Part shown: positions 21,591-34,435 of the stretch, one piece after another
How the letters are laid out: each line of letters begins with the position of its first letter
Numbering within the stretch: the stretch's first letter is position 1
NCBI GenBank assembly: GCA_040954595.2
Contig: CM082578.2
Coordinates: forward strand, 2,232,001-2,296,000
DNA from: Balanoglossus misakiensis
Taxonomy: Eukaryota > Hemichordata
Direction of reading: 5' to 3'
Length of the DNA: 64,000 nt
The notes under the pieces: model-generated
The model's input: only the letters and a program-made list of their open reading frames with translations
Told to the model about the DNA's origin: nothing
The model's database searches: none
Translations under genes and position numbers: made by a program

Positions 21591-22533
21591 AAACACTGCT
21601 TGAATTTCTACAATTATTAAGCAAACGGAAGCTTCACTGACACATAGGCGTACACACAGAGCACGCAGCACGATAATTGTGTGCGTGGCCAGCTGATTGA
21701 CCGACCCTATCTTATAATTTATATGGGAGAGAGCGGTTTTGTCTTGTTATATCCTACAAAAAGTGACCATATTAAAGTGGAGAAATAATGACCTGATAAT
21801 TTGTGTGGCCGATCGACCGTCCCTATCTAAGGCCTATTGGTATGTTATGCAAGACACACTATTCGTAATAACGCCTGTCCGACAGTCCGAGACTGGTTGT
21901 TTTTCCATCAGACTGATAGTAAAAAAGTTACCAGTCCGGCGGACAGGTTGAATTTAGCGTGGAGTTGACTTGTTTGCGGTATCATAGACGTACGTGACCC
22001 CATCGTGACCCTGGCTGTCCGGGATAGCACCACCAACGATATCTTTTAGACCATCCTCTGTTTATTAGGCCCCTATTGCAATTAATTACCGTCCCTATCT
22101 TATATTGGAGGGAACGGGTTTGTCTTGGCATGTTATGCAAAACATTTGAAAGATGAATTTTTTTTTTTAAATGACGTTTATGACATATAGATGTAACCGA
22201 CCCCATAAGGTCCCAATGGTATATATTTACATCATGCACCAAATTGGACTTAAAAACCAAAAATTGAAAGCCGCTGGAGTTTCTGCGACTATGAACTCAA
22301 CGTAAGCTGGACACTACTCACTCCGAGCCCGACCTGGTAATTTGTATGTTGTCCATCGAGCGCCTATAGCTTAGACCTATACAGGAGAGAACGGTTTATG
22401 AAGTTATGTTCAACAAAAATATATGATCATGGAATTAAAGAATTTGGAGAAAAAAAATATAATTAAAAATGGACGTTTACGACGACAAAAAGGAAGACTG
22501 TTTAATGCAAAAGTTAAGAAAAAGGAAAAATTC

Positions 22534-22653
22534 AAGCCTACGGCACGTGGTATTCCCAGGCGGTCACCCATCCAAGTACTAACCACGCCCAACGCAGCTT
22601 AACTTCGGTGATCGGACGAGAACCGGTGTATTCGACGTGGTATGGCCGTAGGC
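22534..22653 (-). rRNA. 5S ribosomal RNA (copy 14)
   Basis: Consensus gene. Confidence 0.98.
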
Positions 22654-23598
22654 AAACACTGCTTGAATTTCTACAATTATTAAGCAAACGGAAGCTTCAC
22701 TGACACATAGGCGTACACACAGAGCACGCGGCACGATAATTGTGTGCGTGGCCAGCTGATTGACCGACCCTATCTTATAATTTATATGGGAGAGAGCGGT
22801 TTTGTCTTGTTATATCCTACAAAAAGTGACCATATTAAAGTGGAGAAATAATGACCTGATAATTTGTGTGGCCGATCGACCGTCCCTATCTAAGGCCTAT
22901 ATTGGTATGTTATGCAAGACACACTATTCGAAATAACGCCTGTCCGACAGTCCGAGACTGGTTGTTTTTCCATCAGACTGATAGTAAAAAAGTTACCAGT
23001 CCGGCGGACAGGTTGAATTTAGCGTGGAGTTGACTTGTTTGCGGTATCATAGACGTACGTGACCCCATCGTGACCCTGGCTGTCCGGGATAGCACCACCA
23101 ACGATATCTTTTAGACCATCCTCTGTTTATTAGGCCCCTATTGCAATTAATTACCGTCCCTATCTTATATTGGAGGGCACGGGTTTGTCTTGGCATGTTA
23201 TGCAAAACACTTGAAAGATGAATTTTTTTTTTTAAATGACGTTTATGACATACAGATGTAACCGACCCCATAAGGTCCCAATGGTATATATTTACATCAT
23301 ACACCAAATTGGACTTAAAAACCAAAAATTGAAAGCCGCTGGAGTTTCTGCGACTATGAACTCAACGTAAGCTGGACACTACTCACTCCGAGCCCGACCT
23401 GGTAATTTGTATGTTGTCCATCGAGCGCCTATAGCTTAGACCTATACAGGAGAGAACGGTTTATGAAGTTATGTTCAACAAAAATATATGATCATGGAAT
23501 TAAAGAATTTGGAGAAAAAAAATATAATTAAAAATGGACGTTTACGACGACAAAAAGGAAGACTGTTTAATGCAAAAGTTAAGAAAAAGGAAAAATTC

Positions 23599-23718
23599 AA
23601 GCCTACGGCACGTGGTATTCCCAGGCGGTCACCCAACCAAGTACTAACCACGCCCAACGCAGCTTAACTTCGGTGATCGGACGAGAACCGGTGTATTCGA
23701 CGTGGTATGGCCGTAGGC
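23599..23718 (-). rRNA. 5S ribosomal RNA (copy 15, variant)
   Basis: RNA A83 to U (plus strand acccaaccaag), inside the box C region. Not seen in another copy. Confidence 0.95.
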
Positions 23719-24655
23719 AAACACTGCTTGAATTTCTACAATTATTAAGCAAACGGAAGCTTCACTAACACATATGCGTACACACAGAGCACGCGGCACG
23801 ATAATTGTGTGCGTGGCCAGCTGATTGACCGACCCTATCTTATAATTTATATGGGAGAGAGCGGTTTTGTCTTGTTATATCCTACAAAAAGTGACCATAT
23901 TAAAGTGGAGAAATAATGACCTGATAATTTGTGTGGCCGATCGACCGTCCCTATCTAAGGCCTATATTGGTATGTTATGCAAGACACACTATTCGAAATA
24001 ACGCCTGTCCGACAGTCCGAGACTGGTTGTTTTTCCATCAGACTGATAGTAAAAAAGTTACCAGTCCGGCGGACAGGTTGAATTTAGCGTGGAGTTGACT
24101 TGTTTGCGGTATCATAGACGTACGTGACCCCATCGTGACCCTGGCTGTCCGGGATAGCACCACCAACGATATCTTTTAGACCATCCTCTGTTTATTAGGC
24201 CCCTATTGCAATTAATTACCGTCCCTATCTTATATTGGAGGGCACGGGTTTGTCTTGGCATGTTATGCAAAACACTTGAAAGATGAATTTTTTTTTTTAA
24301 ATGACGTTTATGACATACAGATGTAACCGACCCCATAAGGTCCCAATGGTATATATTTACATCATACACCAAATTGGACTTAAAAACCAAAAATTGAAAG
24401 CCGCTGGAGTTTCTGCGACTATGAACTCAACGTAAGCTGGACACTACTCACTCCGAGCCCGACCTGGTAATTTGTATGTTGTCCATCGAGCGCCTATAGC
24501 TTAGACCTATACAGGAGAGAACGGTTTATGAAGTTATGTTCAACAAAAATATATGATCATGGAATTAAAGAATTTGGAGAAAAAAAATATAATTAAAAAT
24601 GGACGTTTACGACGACAAAAAGGAAGACTGTTTAATGCAAAAGTTAAGAAAAAGG

Positions 24656-24660
24656 AAACA
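24656..24660 (-). terminator. Disrupted 5S terminator (copy 16)
   Basis: The usual TTTTT reads TGTTT here because of one substitution (plus strand gaaacattcaag). T3 is below the usual minimum of four Ts for Pol III termination, so read-through is possible. Confidence 0.7.
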
Positions 24661-24663
24661 TTC

Positions 24664-24783
24664 AAGCCTACGGCACGTGGTATTCCCAGGCGGTCACCCA
24701 TCCAAGTACTAACCACGCCCAACGCAGCTTAACTTCGGTGATCGGACGAGAACCGGTGTATTCGACGTGGTATGGCCGTAGGC
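24664..24783 (-). rRNA. 5S ribosomal RNA (copy 16)
   Basis: Gene body is consensus; its terminator is broken (24656-24660). Confidence 0.97.
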
Positions 24784-25726
24784 AAACACTGCTTGAATTT
24801 CTACAATTATTAAGCAAACGGAAGCTTCACTAACACATAGGCGTACACACAGAGCACGCGGCACGATAATTGTGTGCGTGGCCAGCTGATTGACCGACCC
24901 TATCTTATAATTTATATGGGAGAGAGCGGTTTTGTCTTGTTATATCCTACAAAAAGTGACCATATTAAAGTGGAGAAATAATGACCTGATAATTTGTGTG
25001 GCCGATCGACCGTCCCTATCTAAGGCCTATATTGGTATGTTATGCAAGACACACTATTCGAAATAACGCCTGTCCGACAGTCCGAGACTGGTTGTTTTTC
25101 CATCAGACTGATAGTAAAAAAGTTACCAGTCCGGCGGACAGGTTGAATTTAGCGTGGAGTTGACTTGTTTGCGGTATCATAGACGTACGTGACCCCATCG
25201 TGACCCTGGCTGTCCGGGATAGCACCACCAACGATATCTTTTAGACCATCCTCTGTTTATTAGGCCCCTATTGCAATTAATTACCGTCCCTATCTTATAT
25301 TGGAGGGCACGGGTTTGTCTTGGCATGTTATGCAAAACACTTGAAAGATGAATTTTTTTTTAAATGACGTTTATGACATACAGATGTAACCGACCCCATA
25401 AGGTCCCAATGGTATATATTTACATCATACACCAAATTGGACTTAAAAACCAAAAATTGAAAGCCGCTGGAGTTTCTGCGACTATGAACTCAACGTAAGC
25501 TGGACACTACTCACTCCGAGCCCGACCTGGTAATTTGTATGTTGTCCATCGAGCGCCTATAGCTTAGACCTATACAGGAGAGAACGGTTTATGAAGTTAT
25601 GTTCAACAAAAATATATGATCATGGAATTAAAGAATTTGGAGAAAAAAAATATAATTAAAAATGGACGTTTACGACGACAAAAAGGAAGACTGTTTAATG
25701 CAAAAGTTAAGAAAAAGGAAAAATTC

Positions 25727-25846
25727 AAGCCTACGGCACGTGGTATTCCCAGGCGGTCACCCATCCAAGTACTAACCACGCCCAACGCAGCTTAACTTCG
25801 GTGATCGGACGAGAACCGGTGTATTCGACGTGGTATGGCCGTAGGC
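25727..25846 (-). rRNA. 5S ribosomal RNA (copy 17)
   Basis: Consensus gene. Element B1 interrupts the spacer upstream of it. Confidence 0.98.
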
Positions 25847-26559
25847 AAACACTGCTTGAATTTCTACAATTATTAAGCAAACGGAAGCTTCACTAACACA
25901 TAGGCGTACACACAGAGCACGCGGCACGATAATTGTGTGCGTGGCCAGCTGATTGACCGACCCTATCTTATAATTTATATGGGAGAGAGCGGTTTTGTCT
26001 TGTTATATCCTACAAAAAGTGACCATATTAAAGTGGAGAAATAATGACCTGATAATTTGTGTGGCCGATCGACCGTCCCTATCTAAGGCCTATATTGGTA
26101 TGTTATGCAAGACACACTATTCGAAATAACGCCTGTCCGACAGTCCGAGACTGGTTGTTTTTCCATCAGACTGATAGTAAAAAAGTTACCAGTCCGGCGG
26201 ACAGGTTGAATTTAGCGTGGAGTTGACTTGTTTGCGGTATCATAGACGTACGTGACCCCATCGTGACCCTGGCTGTCCGGGATAGCACCACCAACGATAT
26301 CTTTTAGACCATCCTCTGTTTATTAGGCCCCTATTGCAATTAATTACCGTCCCTATCTTATATTGGAGGGCACGGGTTTGTCTTGGCATGTTATGCAAAA
26401 CACTTGAAAGATGATTTTTTTTTTTTAAATGACGTTTATGACATACAGATGTAACCGACCCCATAAGGTCCCAATGGTATATATTTACATCATACACCAA
26501 ATTGGACTTAAAAACCAAAAATTGAAAGCCGCTGGAGTTTCTGCGACTATGAACTCAAC

Positions 26560-26566
26560 GTAAGCT
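26560..26566. repeat. Element B1 target-site duplication, left
   Basis: GTAAGCT, repeated at 29460-29466 after the poly(A). In uninterrupted units it occurs once, in caacgtaagctggac. Confidence 0.9.
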
Positions 26567-29300
26567 TTAAGACTTTTCTACCAAAATACAAGAAGTATTG
26601 CTGGTCCAAACAAGCTTCCCAAGTTTAACATTCAATTTTCTGATGCTGTGTTTGACTTGATTGTAATCACAGAAACTTGGTTGCACACCTCGGTTAACTG
26701 CAGTGAACTCCTAAACAATCAGTACTCTATTTTTCGTCGCGATCGTGATGCATCGACCAGTTGCAAGTCCCGTGGTGGTGGAGTACTCATCGCAGTCAGA
26801 TCGGATATAGAAGCTCGTCAGTGCTCTGATGTAGATTCTAATGCTAACATTGAAATTATATGGATCCAACTTAATCTTTTAAACACCAATCTGTATCTAG
26901 GTGTTGTTTATATGCCGCCAAACTCCAACCTTCAGTCATATAACATTCTAGACGATAGTATTGACCGTATAAGTCATCTTTGTACGCCTAATGACTCCAT
27001 TCTGCTGCTTGGTGACTTCAATCTACCAGATATCTCTTGGGTTCCTGATGTGGAGTTGGACCACTTTGTTCCTAGTGCATGGTCCTCTGCTTCTTCTGAG
27101 AGATTTATTGATACTCTTAACGAACACAATCTGCTCCAAGTAAACGGTCATCCCACCTGTAATGGTCATACACTTGACCTGGTTTGTTCAAGCTTCACCA
27201 AGATTTCCGTTTCAGTAAGTGAATCTGTTATTCCATCTGACCATCTTCCACTCGAATGTGACATTAATCTGGCTGCTCCAAAGCGGGTTTCTTACCCTGA
27301 TCTTTGGGTCTACAACTATAAGAATGCGGACTTCGACCACTTAAAAACCAATATTTCCTCACTCCCTTGGACTGCACTTCTAAACAGCTCCAACATCGAC
27401 GATGATGCTGAACTTTTCTATGACCTCCTACAATCGGCTATAGACGACACAATTCCTAAAGTCCGCATAAAAAGAAGAAAGTTCCCCCTGTGGTTTGACG
27501 CCGATCTAATCTCCCTTGTAAGGGAGAAGGAAATCGCGAGACGCCAGTATAAACGCACTCAGACTCGTTCCGACTACTCTGTCTTCTCGCGTCTGCGTGC
27601 TCAACTTAACCTAGCCAAGGACGTACGTTATCGGGAATATCTCTCAGATGTCCAGGCCTCCATCCACGAAAACAGCAAACGTTTTTGGGGTTATGCGAAA
27701 TCCAAGCGTAAATTGACTCTGAACTCTTTTAACTTTGAACTTAACGGCAAGCAGTCTAACTCAGGCTCCGAAGCTGCTCAACTTTTTGCCGATTTTTTTG
27801 CCTCTGTTTTCACTGAAAACAATGACCCTAATTTACCTGAGCTTAATTATCCTTGCTTTGGGCAACTCTCACATGTCAATATCAGTACCCAGAGTATTGA
27901 GAAAGCCATCGCATCTCTTGACTTGAACAAAGCCAGTGGCCCGGATGGTTTATCCGCCCGTGTCATTAAACACTGTTCAGATGTTATTGTTGTCCCCCTC
28001 CAGATTTTATTCCAAAAATCAATTTATCTGGGACACTTTCCTACCAAGTTCAAACAGGCCAATGTTGTCCCCATTTTTAAATCTGGTCGCCAATCCTTTG
28101 TTGAGAATTACCGCCCCATCTCCTTGTTGCCTCTTTTTGCTAAGATTTTCGAAGCTGTTATTGTCCCTCATATCTACCAGCATGTTCGACCAAATATATC
28201 CATTTATCAGCATGGATTTGTTAAAAATAGATCTACCACAACAAACTTAGTGGCTTACACTGATTTCATTTCAGCTTCATTGAACAACAAAGAACAGGTA
28301 GATTCAATCTACACTGATTTTAGCAAGGCGTTTGACAGTGTCTGTCACACACTACTGCTGTACAAAGCCGCCAAATTTGGTATATGTGGCAATTTGCACA
28401 GCTGGCTGGCGTCGTATCTCCATCTCAGACAACAGAGGGTGGTGTTTGGCAGTCACTCGTCAAACAGCTTCACTGCTACATCGGGGGTCCCACAAGGTTC
28501 ACTCTTGGGGCCACTACTTTTTGTAATGTATATAAATGATATATAACTGTTAGATATTTCTGCAAAGCTCAGCATTCAATCAGTTCAAATTCATCAGTTT
28601 CACCCTAAAGAAAAGGGTTATTTCATCTACTGACTACTCTATCAATGGCACTCCCCTTCAACGTGTTTCTGTAATCAAGGACTTGGGCATATACCTTACT
28701 TCTAATCTCAATTATTCTTTTCACATAAATAACACAGTATCCAGAGCCTTCAAATCTCTGGGTTTTATTAAGCGCCTCTGCCAGCCTTTTAATGACATGT
28801 CCGCAATTATTTCTCTATATTTTGTTTATGTAAGATCTATTCTAGAGTATGGCTCTGTTGTGTGGTCACCCCACCAACAGGGCCTGTCAGACAAGATTGA
28901 GCGGGTACAAATTAAGTTTGTGAAGTACATTTGTTGCAAACTCAATATTCACTGCAGCAGGTCCAGCTACCCTATTTATTGTAGATTACTGAATATCCCA
29001 ATGTTATATAACAGAAGATTCACCCTTGACATGTGTTTTTTATACAAAATTATCCACTCACAGTATGATTCACCTGGTATTTTAAATCAAATATGTTTTT
29101 ATGCCCCTAGTAGAAATTTACGCAAGAAACCCTTTTTTAAACCCGACTTGTGCTCCGTTAATTGTAGAAAATTCTCGACAATGCTCAGATGCATGTCTGC
29201 TTTTAATGAGATTTCTTCTAAATGTAATAGTAATATTTTTTCTACGCTCCACAGATTTAAATCTATTTTATCCAGTCATTTTAATGGTACTGTTCCTTGA
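26567..29300 (+). pseudogene. Endonuclease-RT ORF of element B1, broken
   Basis: Open from the element's first base to a stop at 28544-28546, then resumed in another frame from about 28683 to 29300. The endonuclease retains YQNTRS, ITETW, GDFN and SDH. Compared with B3, 129 bp (B3 61115-61243) are replaced by 10 bp (28576-28585). This removes the catalytic YADD and shifts frame, so the copy is dead. The filler plus the next bases (tcagttcaaa) also occurs in element A tails, possibly by chance. Confidence 0.92.
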
Positions 29301-29459
29301 TTTGTATTTATATTTTACGTGACATGTGTTACTTTTTTCGGTGTCTTGTTTATCAGTTAGTTTTTGTTTTGTGATTTAATTGTTTTTATTGTTTCCCAGA
29401 TCTGTAAGTGGGTTTGCCCGTTGATCTGTGTAATAAATAAATAAATAAAAAAAAAAAAA
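26567..29459 (+). mobile_element. Non-LTR retrotransposon B, copy B1 (APE-type, 5'-truncated, damaged)
   Basis: Inserted in the spacer between two GTAAGCT copies and ending in (AAAT)n plus poly(A). It begins inside the endonuclease domain, so the 5' end and any ORF1 are missing, as expected of incomplete target-primed reverse transcription. APE-type endonuclease and RT motifs point to the Jockey/CR1 side of the LINE tree; the exact clade is uncertain. The truncation point and insertion site equal those of B3. Confidence 0.93.
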
Positions 29460-29691
29460 GTAAGCTGGACACTACTCACTCCGAGCCCGACCTGGTAATT
29501 TGTATGTTGTCCATCGAGCGCCTATAGCTTAGACCTATACAGGAGAGAACGGTTTATGAAGTTATGTTCAACAAAAATATATGATCATGGAATTAAAGAA
29601 TTTGGAGAAAAAAAATATAATTAAAAATGGACGTTTACGACGACAAAAAGGAAGACTGTTTAATGCAAAAGTTAAGAAAAAGGAAAAATTC

Positions 29692-29811
29692 AAGCCTACG
29701 GCACGTGGTATTCCCAGGCGGTCACCCATCCAAGTACTAACCACGCCCAACGCAGCTTAACTACGGTGATCGGACGAGAACCGGTGTATTCGACGTGGTA
29801 TGGCCGTAGGC
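29692..29811 (-). rRNA. 5S ribosomal RNA (copy 18, variant)
   Basis: RNA A49 to U, as in copies 9, 19 and 38. Confidence 0.96.
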
Positions 29812-30758
29812 AAACACTGCTTGAATTTCTACAATTATTAAGCAAACGGAAGCTTCACTAACACATAGGCGTACACACAGAGCACGCGGCACGATAATTG
29901 TGTGCGTGGCCAGCTGATTGACCGACCCTATCTTATAATTTATATGGGAGAGAGCGGTTTTGTCTTGTTATATCCTACAAAAAGTGACCATATTAAAGTG
30001 GAGAAATAATGACCTGATAATTTGTGTGGCCGATCGACCGTCCCTATCTAAGGCCTATATTGGTATGTTATGCAAGACACACTATTCGAAATAACGCCTG
30101 TCCGACAGTCCGAGACTGGTTGTTTTTCCATCAGACTGATAGTAAAAAAGTTACCAGTCCGGCGGACAGGTTGAATTTAGCGTGGAGTTGACTTGTTTGC
30201 GGTATCATAGACGTACGTGACCCCATCGTGACCCTGGCTGTCCGGGATAGCACCACCAACGATATCTTTTAGACCATCCTCTGTTTATTAGGCCCCTATT
30301 GCAATTAATTACCGTCCCTATCTTATATTGGAGGGCACGGGTTTGTCTTGGCATGTTATGCAAAACACTTGAAAGATGAATTTTTTTTTTTTTTAATGAC
30401 GTTTATGACATACAGATGTAACCGACCCCATAAGGTCCCAATGGTATATATTTACATCATACACCAAATTGGACTTAAAAACCAAAAATTGAAAGCCGCT
30501 GGAGTTTCTGCGACTATGAACTCAACGTAAGCTGGACACTACTCACTCCGAGCCCGACCTGGTAATTTGTATGTTGTCCATCGAGCGCCTATAGCTTAGA
30601 CCTATACAGGAGAGAACGGTTTATGAAGTTATGTTCAACAAAAATATATGATCATGGAATTAAAGAATTTGGAGAAAAAAAATATAATTAAAAATGGACG
30701 TTTACGACGACAAAAAGGAAGACTGTTTAATGCAAAAGTTAAGAAAAAGGAAAAATTC

Positions 30759-30878
30759 AAGCCTACGGCACGTGGTATTCCCAGGCGGTCACCCATCCAA
30801 GTACTAACCACGCCCAACGCAGCTTAACTACGGTGATCGGACGAGAACCGGTGTATTCGACGTGGTATGGCCGTAGGC
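30759..30878 (-). rRNA. 5S ribosomal RNA (copy 19, variant)
   Basis: RNA A49 to U. The next spacer shares gtttctccatc and an expanded A7 run with the unit after copy 38. Confidence 0.96.
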
Positions 30879-31820
30879 AAACACTGCTTGAATTTCTACA
30901 ATTATTAAGCAAACGGAAGCTTCACTAACACATAGGCGTACACACAGAGCACGCGGCACGATAATTGTGTGCGTGGCCAGCTGATTGACCGACCCTATCT
31001 TATAATTTATATGGGAGAGAGCGGTTTTGTCTTGTTATATCCTACAAAAAGTGACCATATTAAAGTGGAGAAATAATGACCTGATAATTTGTGTGGCCGA
31101 TCGACCGTCCCTATCTAAGGCCTATATTGGTATGTTATGCAAGACACACTATTCTAACGCCTGTCCGACAGTCCGAGACTGGTTGTTTCTCCATCAGACT
31201 GATAGTAAAAAAAGTTACCAGTCCGGCGGACAGGTTGAATTTAGCGTGGAGTTGACTTGTTTGCGGTATCATAGACGTACGTGACCCCATCGTGACCCTG
31301 GCTGTCCGGGATAGCACCACCAACGATATCTTTTAGACCATCCTCTGTTTATTAGGCCCCTATTGCAATTAATTACCGTCCCTATCTTATATTGGAGGGA
31401 ACGGGTTTGTCTTGGCATGTTATGCAAAACACTTGAAAGATGAATTTTTTTTTTTAAATGACGTTTATGACATACAGATGTAACCGACCCCATAAGGTCC
31501 CAATGGTATATATTTACATCATACACCAAATTGGACTTAAAAACCAAAAATTGAAAGCCGCTGGAGTTTCTGCGACTATGAACTCAACGTAAGCTGGACA
31601 CTACTCACTCCGAGCCCGACCTGGTAATTTGTATGTTGTCCATCGAGCGCCTATAGCTTAGACCTATACAGGAGAGAACGGTTTATGAAGTTATGTTCAA
31701 CAAAAATATATGATCATGGAATTAAAGAATTTGGAGAAAAAATATATAATTAAAAATGGACGTTTACGACGACAAAAAGGAAGACTGTTTAATGCAAAAG
31801 TTAAGAAAAAGGAAAAATTC

Positions 31821-31940
31821 AAGCCTACGGCACGTGGTATTCACAGGCGGTCACCCATCCAAGTACTAACCACGCCCAACGCAGCTTAACTTCGGTGATC
31901 GGACGAGAACCAGTGTATTCGACGTGGTATGGCCGTAGGC
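31821..31940 (-). rRNA. 5S ribosomal RNA (copy 20, two substitutions)
   Basis: RNA G98 to U (plus strand tattcacagg) and C29 to U (accagtg). It is the most divergent gene body in the window, and neither change is shared with another copy. It may be a degenerating copy. Confidence 0.94.
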
Positions 31941-32885
31941 AAACACTGCTTGAATTTCTACAATTATTAAGCAAACGGAAGCTTCACTAACACATAGGCG
32001 TACACACAGAGCACGCGGCACGATAATTGTGTGCGTGGCCAGCTGATTGACCGACCCTATCTTATAATTTATATGGGAGAGAGCGGTTTTGTCTTGTTAT
32101 ATCCTACAAAAAGTGACCATATTAAAGTGGAGAAATAATGACCTGATAATTTGTGTAGCCGATCGACCGTCCCTATCTAAGGCCTATATTGGTATGTTAT
32201 GCAAGACACACTATTCGAAATAACGCCTGTCCGACAGTCCGAGACTGGTTGTTTTTCCATCAGACTGATAGTAAAAAAGTTACCAGTCCGGCGGACAGGT
32301 TGAATTTAGCGTGGAGTTGACTTGTTTGCGGTATCATAGACGTACGTGACCCCATCGTGACCCTGGCTGTCCGGGATAGCACCACCAACGATATCTTTTA
32401 GACCATCCTCTGTTTATTAGGCCCCTATTGCAATTAATTACCGTCCCTATCTTATATTGGAGGGAAAGGGTTTGTCTTGGCATGTTATGCAAAACACTTG
32501 AAAGATGAATTTTTTTTTTTAAATGACGTTTATGACATACAGATGTAACCGACCCCATAAGGTCCCAATGGTATATATTAACATCATACACCAAATTGGA
32601 CTTAAAAACCAAAAATTGAAAGCCGCTGGAGTTTCTGCGACTATGAACTCAACGTAAGCTGGACACTACTCACTCCGAGCCCGACCTGGTAATTTGTATG
32701 TTGTCCATCGAGCGCCTATAGCTTAGACCTATACAGGAGAGAACGGTTTATGAAGTTATGTTCAACAAAAATATATGATCATGGAATTAAAGAATTTGGA
32801 GAAAAAAAATATAATTAAAAATGGACGTTTACGACGACAAAAAGGAAGACTGTTTAATGCAAAAGTTAAGAAAAAGGAAAAATTC

Positions 32886-33005
32886 AAGCCTACGGCACGT
32901 GGTATTCCCAGGCGGTCACCCATCCAAGTACTAACCACGCCCAACGCAGCTTAACTTCGGTGATCGGACGAGAACCGGTGTATTCGACGTGGTATGGCCG
33001 TAGGC
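32886..33005 (-). rRNA. 5S ribosomal RNA (copy 21)
   Basis: Consensus gene. Confidence 0.98.
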
Positions 33006-33950
33006 AAACACTGCTTGAATTTCTACAATTATTAAGCAAACGGAAGCTTCACTAACACATAGGCGTACACACAGAGCACGCGGCACGATAATTGTGTGCG
33101 TGGCCAGCTGATTGACCGACCCTATCTTATAATTTATATGGGAGAGAGCGGTTTTGTCTTGTTATATCCTACAAAAAGTGACCATATTAAAGTGGAGAAA
33201 TAATGACCTGATAATTTGTGTGGCCGATCGACCGTCCCTATCTAAGGCCTATATTGGTATGTTATGCAAGACACACTATTCGAAATAACGCCTGTCCGAC
33301 AGTCCGAGACTGGTTGTTTTTCCATCAGACTGATAGTAAAAAAGTTACCAGTCCGGCGGACAGGTTGAATTTAGCGTGGAGTTGACTTGTTTGCGGTATC
33401 ATAGACGTACGTGACCCCATCGTGACCCTGGCTGTCCGGGATAGCACCACCAACGATATCTTTTAGACCATCCTCTGTTTATTAGGCCCCTATTGCAATT
33501 AATTACCGTCCCTATCTTATATTGGAGGGAACGGGTTTGTCTTGGCATGTTATGCAAAACACTTGAAAGATGAATTTTTTTTTTTAAATGACGTTTATGA
33601 CATACAGATGTAACCGACCCCATAAGGTCCCAATGGTATATATTAACATCATACACCAAATTGGACTTAAAAACCAAAAATTGAAAGCCGCTGGAGTTTC
33701 TGCGACTATGAACTCAACGTAAGCTGGACACTACTCACTCCGAGCCCGACCTGGTAATTTGTATGTTGTCCATCGAGCGCCTATAGCTTAGACCTATACA
33801 GGAGAGAACGGTTTATGAAGTTATGTTCAACAAAAATATATGATCATGGAATTAAAGAATTTGGAGAAAAAAAATATAATTAAAAATGGACGTTTACGAC
33901 GACAAAAAGGAAGACTGTTTAATGCAAAAGTTAAGAAAAAGGAAAAATTC

Positions 33951-34070
33951 AAGCCTACGGCACGTGGTATTCCCAGGCGGTCACCCATCCAAGTACTAAC
34001 CACGCCCAACGCAGCTTAACTTCGGTGATCGGACGAGAACCGGTGTATTCGACGTGGTATGGCCGTAGGC
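33951..34070 (-). rRNA. 5S ribosomal RNA (copy 22)
   Basis: Consensus gene. B2 lies in its upstream spacer. Confidence 0.98.
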
Positions 34071-34435
34071 AAACACTGCTTGAATTTCTACAATTATTAA
34101 GCAAACGGAAGCTTCACTAACACATAGGCGTACACACAGAGCACGCGGCACGATAATTGTGTGCGTGGCCAGCTGATTGACCGACCCTATCTTATAATTT
34201 ATATGGGAGAGAGCGGTTTTGTCTTGTTATATCCTACAAAAAGTGACCATATTAAAGTGGAGAAATAATGACCTGATAATTTGTGTGGCCGATCGACCGT
34301 CCCTATCTAAGGCCTATATTGGTATGTTATGCAAGACACACTATTCGAAATAACGCCTGTCCGACAGTCCGAGACTGGTTGTTTTTCCATCAGACTGATA
34401 GTAAAAAAGTTACCAGTCCGGCGGACAGGTTGAAT

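Larger units (their letters stand above)
19119..26566. repeat. 5S array segment, copies 11-17
   Basis: Seven units with only spacer between genes. Unit 13 has a 6-bp insertion in its A-rich 3' flank (tgaaaagaaaaattc near 21457) and lacks a ta step near 21836. The segment ends with GTAAGCT (26560-26566), the left target duplication of element B1. Confidence 0.96.
29460..34435. repeat. 5S array segment, copies 18-22
   Basis: Starts with the right GTAAGCT duplication of B1. Five units follow, with spacer only between genes. At 31154 the usual attcgaaataacg is shortened to attctaacg. It ends at the B2 junction, just past the spacer palindrome. Confidence 0.96.
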
